Positions 1 to 5,341 of a stretch of DNA of 6,348 nucleotides are shown in pieces. The stretch spans positions 1 through 6,348 of the forward strand of contig JAGGSY010000076.1 of the NCBI GenBank assembly GCA_021158845.1, given 5' to 3'. Position numbers and translations under genes: made by a program. Source of the stretch: Caldisericia bacterium. Its GTDB lineage: Bacteria > Caldisericota > Caldisericia > B22-G15. The notes under the pieces were generated by a model that was not told the origin of the DNA, searched no databases, and worked only from the letters and a program-made list of their open reading frames with translations. How positions within the stretch are numbered: position 1 is the stretch's first letter; the number at the start of each line of letters is the position of its first letter.

Positions 1-1158
1 TCTCACAGCACTGCTTATGCTACAATATCTTATCAAACTGCATACCTTAAGGCACATTATCCGAAAGAATTCTTTACTGCTCTTCTTACATCTGTTTCTG
101 GAAATGAGGATAAGGAGGAGGTTTATATAAAAGAAGCTGAGAGTATGGGAATAAAGGTTCTTCCTCCAGATATAAATAAGAGCGGTATATACTTTAAAAT
201 TGAGGGTGATGCAATAAGGTTTGGATTTTCAGCCATTAAGAATGTTGGAGAGAGTGCCGCAAGAATAATTGTTGATGAGAGAGAAAAGGGAAAGTATAGA
301 TCCTTCTATGATTTTCTTACAAGATGTAAGAGTGGAAAGATCAATAAAAAGGTTATTGAATCCCTTATAAAGGCAGGTGCCTTTGATAGTTTAAATAAAG
401 ATAGAGCACTTCTTCTGGAGGAATTAAAGGGGGATGAAAAGAAAAAACCCATGCTTTTTTCTGAACCTTTAAAGAAAAGGAAGGTTTCAAAGGGAAAGAT
501 ACTTGATTGGGAAAAGGAAGCTTTTGGTTTCTATTTTTCAGGACATCCCCTCAAAAACTATATAGAAAAGATGAGGAAGAATGAGATAAAAATTTCAAAC
601 TTATCAGATGTGGAGAGTGGAAGCAATGTTAAGTTAATTGGTGCCATAACCAGTTTTAGACACTATAAAACAAAGAGGGGGGATGTGGTATTAAAATTTA
701 TCTTGGAGGATGAAAGTGGTAAAATCTCCATAGTGGCATTCAATCCTGTTGCTTCAGAGGTAGAGAACTTCTTGAGGAAAGAAGGTGTCATAAGAATTGA
801 GGGAGAGTATAGAATTGAAAATGATAGAGTCTCAGTAAGAGTTTTGAAGGTTTTAGAGTTTCTTACGAAAAAAGAGTTGGAGGAGAAGTTGAAGGATGTA
901 GAAAAGAGAGGGTTCCACCTATACCTTAAACTAAAAAAGAAAAACATTAATGATGAATTTCTAAATTCTCTCCGTGAATTCTTTGAAAAACATAAAGGGA
1001 ATGATCCTGTAACAATATACCTTGTGTTAAATGGAAAGAGGCTTGAGATGGAACTTGAAAAAGAACATTTTATAAAAGTAACTCCTGATTTAATAACTGA
1101 ACTTAAGAAACTTTTAGGAGAGGAGAATTTCTGGTATAAAGAGGAGATTTTTGCTTAA
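1..1158 (+). CDS. dnaE: DNA polymerase III subunit alpha (DnaE), C-terminal part, 5' truncated
   Basis: This is the catalytic subunit of the replicative DNA polymerase. The frame is open from base 1, and 385 codons plus TAA are visible; the start and the PHP and palm domains lie left of the window. It opens with SHSTAYATISYQTAYLKAHYP, the very conserved 'NKSHAAAYA..SYQTAYLKAHYP' block of the DnaE fingers. The helix-hairpin-helix region follows (IKNVGE, then KVIESLIKAGAFDS), then the block EKEAFGFYFSGHPL. An OB-fold lies at about residues 210-288 of the visible part (KLIGAITSFRHYKTKRGD to VRVLKVLEF). A roughly 80-residue C-terminal domain ends the protein. It has the DnaE1 layout, with no PolC-type exonuclease seen. 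A possible clamp-binding motif, KPMLF, lies at 445-459. The stop codon overlaps the ribosome binding site of the downstream phosphofructokinase gene, so the two are probably co-transcribed. An ATG at 145 is internal and is not a start. Confidence 0.96.
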   Translation, partial: SHSTAYATISYQTAYLKAHYPKEFFTALLTSVSGNEDKEEVYIKEAESMGIKVLPPDINKSGIYFKIEGDAIRFGFSAIKNVGESAARIIVDEREKGKYRSFYDFLTRCKSGKINKKVIESLIKAGAFDSLNKDRALLLEELKGDEKKKPMLFSEPLKKRKVSKGKILDWEKEAFGFYFSGHPLKNYIEKMRKNEIKISNLSDVESGSNVKLIGAITSFRHYKTKRGDVVLKFILEDESGKISIVAFNPVASEVENFLRKEGVIRIEGEYRIENDRVSVRVLKVLEFLTKKELEEKLKDVEKRGFHLYLKLKKKNINDEFLNSLREFFEKHKGNDPVTIYLVLNGKRLEMELEKEHFIKVTPDLITELKKLLGEENFWYKEEIFA

Positions 1159-1164
1159 AGGAGG
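1157..1164 (+). promoter_or_regulatory. Strong Shine-Dalgarno site for the phosphofructokinase gene
   Basis: AAAGGAGG is a near-perfect complement of the 16S rRNA 3' end. It sits 6 bases before the ATG at 1171 and overlaps the dnaE stop codon. It fixes the phosphofructokinase start and suggests efficient re-initiation after dnaE translation. Confidence 0.85.
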
Positions 1165-1170
1165 AGTGTT

Positions 1171-2190
1171 ATGAGAATAGGTATTCTAACAGGTGGTGGA
1201 GATTGTCCTGGTTTAAACTCCACCATAAGGGCAATTTTTATGAGGAGTCTTGACTTCGGTTACAGTGTTTTTGGTTTTTTAAATGGCTGGAAGGGAGTTA
1301 TAGATGATGAGGGGATTCTTCTTTCAAGGGAGATGGTTGAGGAGATCATGCCTCTTGGAGGCACAATCCTTTATTCCTCAAGAACCAATCCTTTTAAAGT
1401 GGAAAACGGAGTTGAGAAAATAAAAGAAACTTTGAGAAAGGAAAACATTGAAGCCCTTATTGCAATAGGTGGAGACGATACTCTTGGTGTTGCATCCCGT
1501 TTGTATGAAGAGCATAATATAAAGACTATTGGTGTTCCCAAAACAATGGATAATGATATATCAGAAACAGACTACACATTTGGATTTGATTCCTCTGCTA
1601 CAGTATCTATGGATGCCATCGAGAGACTTAGAGATACTGCAAAGGCAATGAAGAGGATAATAGTTCTTGAAGTAATGGGAAGACATGCAGGTTGGGTTGC
1701 CCTATTCACAGGTCTTGGTGGAGCAGCAGATTACACCCTTCTTCCAGAAGAAAAGTACAATGAGGATGAGTTGATTGAAAAGGTAAAGAAAGCCTTTGAG
1801 AGAAAAAATTATGCCGTTGTTTGTGTATCTGAGGGAGTTGATGTAGGCAAAGATGAGTCTCATGAAGTGGATGCCTTTGGACATAAATTACTGCAGGAGA
1901 AAGGGGTTGGAAGCTACATTGCCAGGGTTATAAAGGAGAAGACTGGAATTCAGACAAGGTCCGTTCAAATTGGTCATATTCAGCGAGGTGGTTCCCCCAC
2001 TCTCTTTGATAGAATACTTACCATAAGGCTTGGTGTTAAAGCCGTAGAGATGGTTAAGGATGGTGAGTTTGGTAGGATGGCTACCATGAAGAATGGAGTA
2101 ATTACATCTGTTCCACTAAAGGATGCTGTTGGAAAGACAAAGGTGGTAACAGAGGATTGGATAAAGTTAAAGAGGATATTTGAGAAGTAA
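1171..2190 (+). CDS. 6-phosphofructokinase, probably pyrophosphate-dependent
   Basis: This cytoplasmic glycolytic enzyme phosphorylates fructose 6-phosphate to fructose 1,6-bisphosphate. At 339 residues it has the usual length of short bacterial PfkA-family proteins. Visible motifs are the N-terminal phosphate loop GGGDCPGLN (8-16), GGDDT (100-104), the catalytic PKTMDND (123-129, with Asp127 as general base), MGRHAGW (169-175, substrate loop), SEGVD (219-223) and HIQRGGSP near residue 269. Phosphoryl donor choice in this family follows two sites numbered as in E. coli PfkA: Gly104 and Gly124 in ATP enzymes, Asp and Lys in PPi enzymes. Here the first is Asp (the second D of GGDDT) and the second is Lys124. 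This pattern predicts PPi use, which would make the step reversible and let it serve glycolysis and gluconeogenesis. Sequence alone cannot prove the donor. The gene lies 12 bases after dnaE, and its TAA shares one base with the kinase ATG. I leave the symbol blank because pfkA versus pfp depends on the donor. Confidence 0.95.
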   Translation: MRIGILTGGGDCPGLNSTIRAIFMRSLDFGYSVFGFLNGWKGVIDDEGILLSREMVEEIMPLGGTILYSSRTNPFKVENGVEKIKETLRKENIEALIAIGGDDTLGVASRLYEEHNIKTIGVPKTMDNDISETDYTFGFDSSATVSMDAIERLRDTAKAMKRIIVLEVMGRHAGWVALFTGLGGAADYTLLPEEKYNEDELIEKVKKAFERKNYAVVCVSEGVDVGKDESHEVDAFGHKLLQEKGVGSYIARVIKEKTGIQTRSVQIGHIQRGGSPTLFDRILTIRLGVKAVEMVKDGEFGRMATMKNGVITSVPLKDAVGKTKVVTEDWIKLKRIFEK

Positions 2191-3878
2191 TGAAATTTTT
2201 TAGCTCTTTGAGGTTTCAAGTTGCCTTCACCTTTTTAATTGTTGTGATAGTAACCACCCTTTCTCTTGGTTCACTTCTTATTAAAGAGACAGAGACTAAA
2301 TTCTGGAAGGCAGAGGAAGAGAAGCTTTCAACCATAGGAAGGCAACTTGTTTCCTCCTACAATAGAGTTAGTGAAAAACTGAAGGTACAGGCGGATTTAC
2401 TTAACACAGATTTAGATGTAATTAAGAAGACACAGCTTGAAACGGCACTCTTTGATTACACGAAACCAATTCATGAGGAGAATGAAGAGATAGGTGTTGG
2501 TTTCTTTATATATGGGGATGATTTCAACAGACCCCTTGCCGTTCAAGAATCAAAGTCAAAGGACAGCGAGAAGATAAGGGTGGTTTTTCCTGTATATGAA
2601 AACGGTAAGAAAGCAGGATTTGTTTGGGTTGAGGAACCAAAGGATCTTGTGCTATCTGAGATAGAATCTTTAAAAGCCAAAGAGAGAAATATAATACTTG
2701 TGGTTCTACTTATATCAGGAATTTTAGCCATTTATATATCTTTGATGTTTGTAAAAAAGGTTACCATTATAAAGACGGGCCTTGAAAATCTAAAATCTGA
2801 TCTGTCCTATAAACTTCCTGTAATGAGTGGAGAGATAGGAGAGATAAGTAGGGCAATAAATGATTTATCCACATCTCTTCTTGTATCAAGGAGCAACTCT
2901 GAAAAGATCCTTGAGACCATAGCTTCTGGCGTTCTCATCGTTTCAAGGGATGGGATAGTTAAGGAATTTAATAGAGCTTGTGAGGAACTTCTTGGAGTAA
3001 GAAAAAAAGATGTTATAGGGAAGAGATACACTCTTTTTCCCCATTTAAAAGAGATTGTTGAAACTGTAAAGGGTGGTGGAAAATTCAGAGAGAAGAAAAT
3101 AAAGATTGGGGGTAATGAGAAGATATTTCATATATTCTCCACTCCATTTAATGGAGATGATCTATTGATAAGTGTGGAGGATGTAACTGAGGAGGTAAAA
3201 TTACTGGAGGAGAAGAGAAGGACTGAAGCTTTAAAGACTCTTGGAATGTTCACCACAGGTGTTGCCCATGAGATTAGAAACCCTCTAACATCCATAAAAG
3301 GTTTTGCCCAAATTCTTGAAAAGAGACTTGAAGGGAAGGGTGGGGATGAGGAGAGGTATATAAAAACAATACTCTCAGAGGTGAAAAGACTTGAGAACAT
3401 TCTAAAGGATCTACTTATGTATGGAAGACCCTCTCCCCCAAACAAAATTATGACAAACATTTCAAAGGTTATAAGAGATTCACTATCTTTGCTTAATGAG
3501 AAGTTGAAGGAGAAAAATATAAAGGTTCATATAGATTTTGAGTATGATCCAAGATTCTCCTTTGACCCGAAACAGATGGAGCAGGTATTTATAAACCTTA
3601 TTCTTAATGCCATAGATGCCTCTGAGTTTAACAGTAAAATAGTTATAAGGACAAAGAAGGCGCAGAGTGGTATACTTATAGAGGTAAAGGATTTTGGTTT
3701 TGGTATAAAAGAGGAGGATAGGGAAAAGATATTTATGCCCTTTTTTACCACGAAGGAGAAGGGAACAGGACTGGGTCTTCCAATATCTCAAAAGATAGTG
3801 GAGATGCATGATGGCAGGATATGGTTTAACTCAAACAAGGATGGGACAACGTTTTTTGTCTACATTCCTATTAAATAG
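2190..3878 (+). CDS. Membrane sensor histidine kinase, NtrB/AtoS/ZraS-like (HAMP-PAS-HisKA-HATPase)
   Basis: This 562-residue two-component sensor would autophosphorylate on His360 and pass phosphate to the downstream regulator. In order: transmembrane helix 1 (about 9-30); an extracytoplasmic sensor of about 135 residues (31-167) that I cannot assign to a ligand; helix 2 (about 168-188); a HAMP linker (about 188-236, with GEIGEISRAINDLSTSL); a PAS domain (about 237-335); HisKA with H-box VAHEIRNPLTSIKGFAQIL (358-376); and HATPase_c with N-box NLILNAIDAS (469-478), G1 DFGFGI (501-506), F-box FMPFFTTKEKG (515-525) and G2 GTGLGL (525-530). All catalytic motifs are intact. The H-box and N-box resemble the NtrB/ZraS class that partners with sigma-54 activators, which matches the next gene. 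The ATG overlaps the phosphofructokinase stop (TAATG) and has only a weak Shine-Dalgarno (GAGG at 2172-2175, rather far upstream), which suggests translational coupling. The signal it senses is unknown. Confidence 0.93.
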   Translation: MKFFSSLRFQVAFTFLIVVIVTTLSLGSLLIKETETKFWKAEEEKLSTIGRQLVSSYNRVSEKLKVQADLLNTDLDVIKKTQLETALFDYTKPIHEENEEIGVGFFIYGDDFNRPLAVQESKSKDSEKIRVVFPVYENGKKAGFVWVEEPKDLVLSEIESLKAKERNIILVVLLISGILAIYISLMFVKKVTIIKTGLENLKSDLSYKLPVMSGEIGEISRAINDLSTSLLVSRSNSEKILETIASGVLIVSRDGIVKEFNRACEELLGVRKKDVIGKRYTLFPHLKEIVETVKGGGKFREKKIKIGGNEKIFHIFSTPFNGDDLLISVEDVTEEVKLLEEKRRTEALKTLGMFTTGVAHEIRNPLTSIKGFAQILEKRLEGKGGDEERYIKTILSEVKRLENILKDLLMYGRPSPPNKIMTNISKVIRDSLSLLNEKLKEKNIKVHIDFEYDPRFSFDPKQMEQVFINLILNAIDASEFNSKIVIRTKKAQSGILIEVKDFGFGIKEEDREKIFMPFFTTKEKGTGLGLPISQKIVEMHDGRIWFNSNKDGTTFFVYIPIK

Positions 3879-3887
3879 TGGTATAAT
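3879..3887 (+). promoter_or_regulatory. Extended -10 promoter, possibly for a leaderless regulator mRNA
   Basis: TGGTATAAT matches the extended -10 consensus TGnTATAAT at every fixed position and lies in the 15-base gap between the kinase and regulator genes. A transcript starting about 7 bases after the -10 would begin at or within a base of the regulator ATG (3894). A weak -35 candidate, TTGTCT (3856-3861), sits 20 bases upstream, which is longer than ideal, but extended -10 promoters can act without a good -35. The regulator also lacks a good Shine-Dalgarno, as expected for leaderless starts. A chance match in AT-rich DNA remains possible. Confidence 0.45.
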
Positions 3888-3893
3888 TTGGGT

Positions 3894-5294
3894 ATGAATA
3901 AAAAGGTTAATAAATTCAGTGTTCTTGTAGTTGACGATGAGGAAAATATCTTAAACTTTCTCAATGAGGCATTGAAGGATGATTATTTTGTATTCAAGGC
4001 AAAGAATGGGAAGGAAGCTATAAAGAAGGTTAGGAAATTTATCCAGATGTTGTCCTTATGGATATAAAAATGCCGGTGATGGATTGGTATGGAGGCTTTC
4101 TTAAAGATAAAGGAAATTGATAAGGATCTCCCAGTCATTATGATGACTGCCTATGGCTCATCCAGTACGGCAATTCAAGCCATGAAGGAAGGTGCGTATG
4201 ACTATGTCACAAAGCCCCTTGATCTTGAGGAGATAAAGGTTACTATTGAAAAGGCAATTCAACTTAAAAAACTTTCAGAGAAGGCAAAAACAACTCAGTT
4301 TGGTGAGGATGAGTTTATCACACAGGGACTTATAGGGAAAAGTCAGAAGATGCAGGATATTTATAAACAGATAGGGAGAGCAGCATCAAGTGATGTTACT
4401 GTTCTTATTCTTGGTGAGAGTGGTACAGGAAAAGAGTTAGTTGCAAGAAGCATATATATGAATTCTTCAAGGAGAAACAAACCTTTTGTTACCGTTAATT
4501 GTGCTGCTATACCAGAGGGACTTCTTGAATCTGAGCTTTTTGGTCATGAGAAGGGGGCATTTACTGATGCCAAGGAGCGAAGAATTGGTAAATTTGAGCA
4601 GGCAAAGGATGGGACCATCTTTCTGGATGAGATTGGAGATATGTCACTCTCTCTTCAGGCAAAGATACTTCGGGTTCTTCAGGAAAAAACCTTTGAGAGG
4701 GTTGGAGGGAAGGAGACAATATTTACAAATGCAAGGGTGATTGCTGCCACAAATCAAGACCTTCTAAAGCTTGTGGAGGAGAAAAAATTTAGAGAGGATC
4801 TATACTACAGGTTAAATGTTTTTACAATTCACCTTCCACCCCTTAGAGAAAGGAAAGAGGATATACCAGATTTGGTTGAGTATTTTATTTATAAGTACTC
4901 ACACAAGTATGGGAAGGTTGTTACTGGTGTATCACCTGAGGTTATGGAAATTTTTATGGATTACAACTGGCCTGGTAATATAAGGGAACTGGAAAACAGC
5001 ATTGCTCATGCTATTGTTGTAACTCAAGGGTCAGTTATACTTCCAGAACACCTCCCCAAAAGCATAAAGAGGAACAAATCTGAAACGGTGGAATCAAATG
5101 ATTTAGAAGGCGATGAGGATATTGTTCCTTTAACAGAAGCCATTGCTCGTCTGGAGAAGGAGATGATAATTAAGGCTTTAAAGAAGACAGGAGGGAACAA
5201 GACTAAAGCGGCTAAAATACTTGGTATTTCAAGGAAATCTTTGTTTAATAAGATAAGAGATTACAATATTAATTTGGAGGAGAAGAAGGTTTAA
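3894..5294 (+). CDS. Sigma-54-dependent NtrC-family response regulator, with two compensating frameshifts in the receiver
   Basis: Read across two single-base shifts, this is a full NtrC-type activator of about 466 residues. The receiver has acidic Asp14/Asp15, phosphoacceptor Asp57 (VVLMDIKMP), Thr85 and Lys107. The AAA+ domain has Walker A GESGTGKE (174-181), the sigma-54-contacting loop as GAFTDA (221-226), Walker B TIFLDE and arginine-finger region FREDLYYRLNVF (299-310). The Fis-type helix-turn-helix is at about 434-457 (NKTKAAKILGISRKSLFNKI). It would bind enhancer-like sites and open sigma-54 promoters once phosphorylated by the upstream kinase. As given, the ATG frame stops at 4065-4067 after 57 codons. 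The stretch about 4040-4084, which encodes Asp57, is in the -1 frame, and the original frame resumes by 4089 (401 residues to the stop). The intact coding sense on all three pieces argues for sequencing error or very recent mutation rather than an old pseudogene. The ATG at 4089 is internal (Met66). A 15-base gap separates it from the kinase gene. Confidence 0.9.
4035..4042 (+). other. First frameshift site (one base missing) in the receiver domain
   Basis: After codons AGG AAA the sequence reads TTTATCCAGAT. One more T in the run would give TTT TAT CCA GAT (F-Y-P-D), which leads into the conserved VVLMDIKMP. Without it the frame runs to a TAA at 4065-4067. The event fits a homopolymer shortened by one T. 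The run is not in the X XXY YYZ phase expected for programmed -1 slippage. Confidence 0.85.
4084..4085 (+). other. Second frameshift site (one extra T) restoring the frame
   Basis: The text ATGGATTGGTATGGAG encodes M-D-G-M-E if one of the two Ts is dropped (ATG GAT GGT ATG GAG), the usual 'PVMDGMEA' block of NtrC-type receivers. The extra T compensates the base missing about 45 bases upstream. Confidence 0.85.
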
Positions 5295-5302
5295 TATATA
5301 AT
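5274..5302 (+). promoter_or_regulatory. Candidate sigma-70-type promoter for the secreted-protein gene
   Basis: A perfect -10 hexamer TATAAT (5297-5302) lies 17 bases after TTGGAG (5274-5279, 3 of 6 match to the -35 consensus), overlapping the end of the regulator gene. The start point would fall near 5309, leaving a leader of about 33 bases with a good Shine-Dalgarno. The surrounding DNA is very AT-rich, so the -10 match alone is weak evidence. The 5295-5341 gap shows no GC-rich hairpin terminator, so read-through from the regulator gene is also possible. Confidence 0.4.
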
Positions 5303-5327
5303 AAAATAAAATTTTAAAAGAGGTGGT

Positions 5328-5334
5328 AAAGGAG
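5328..5334 (+). promoter_or_regulatory. Shine-Dalgarno for the first candidate start of the secreted protein
   Basis: AAAGGAG ends 7 bases before the ATG at 5342, which is ideal spacing. It supports the upstream of two possible starts. Confidence 0.65.
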
Positions 5335-5341
5335 AAGAATA

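Noticed and set aside
734..753. TGGCA...TTGC resembling a sigma-54 promoter inside dnaE
   Set aside because: The GG to GC spacing is 14 bases instead of the strict 10, and it lies within conserved OB-fold coding sequence.
1132..1140. TGGTATAAA, an extended -10-like string just before the phosphofructokinase gene
   Set aside because: It is simply the Trp-Tyr-Lys codons near the end of dnaE, lacks a good -35 and is one base off the -10 consensus. An internal promoter is possible but unsupported.
3128..3809. Overlapping - strand open frames opposite the kinase catalytic domains
   Set aside because: They mirror a strongly conserved HisKA/HATPase coding region and have low-complexity Phe/Ser/Leu-rich content, typical of antisense shadows.
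4035..4085. Programmed ribosomal frameshifting in the regulator
   Set aside because: AAATTTA is read as AAA TTT A in frame, not the A AAT TTA phase needed for tandem -1 slippage. Restoring the frame would also need an independent +1 event 45 bases later. Two homopolymer errors are simpler.
4486..4740. 84-residue + strand frame inside the AAA+ domain
   Set aside because: It is out of frame with the intact Walker A to arginine-finger region and has no family resemblance.
5295..5341. Intrinsic terminator between the regulator and the secreted-protein gene
   Set aside because: The gap is AT-rich, with only a short AAAATTTTAAAA-like palindrome, no GC stem and no proper T-tract, so no terminator is called.
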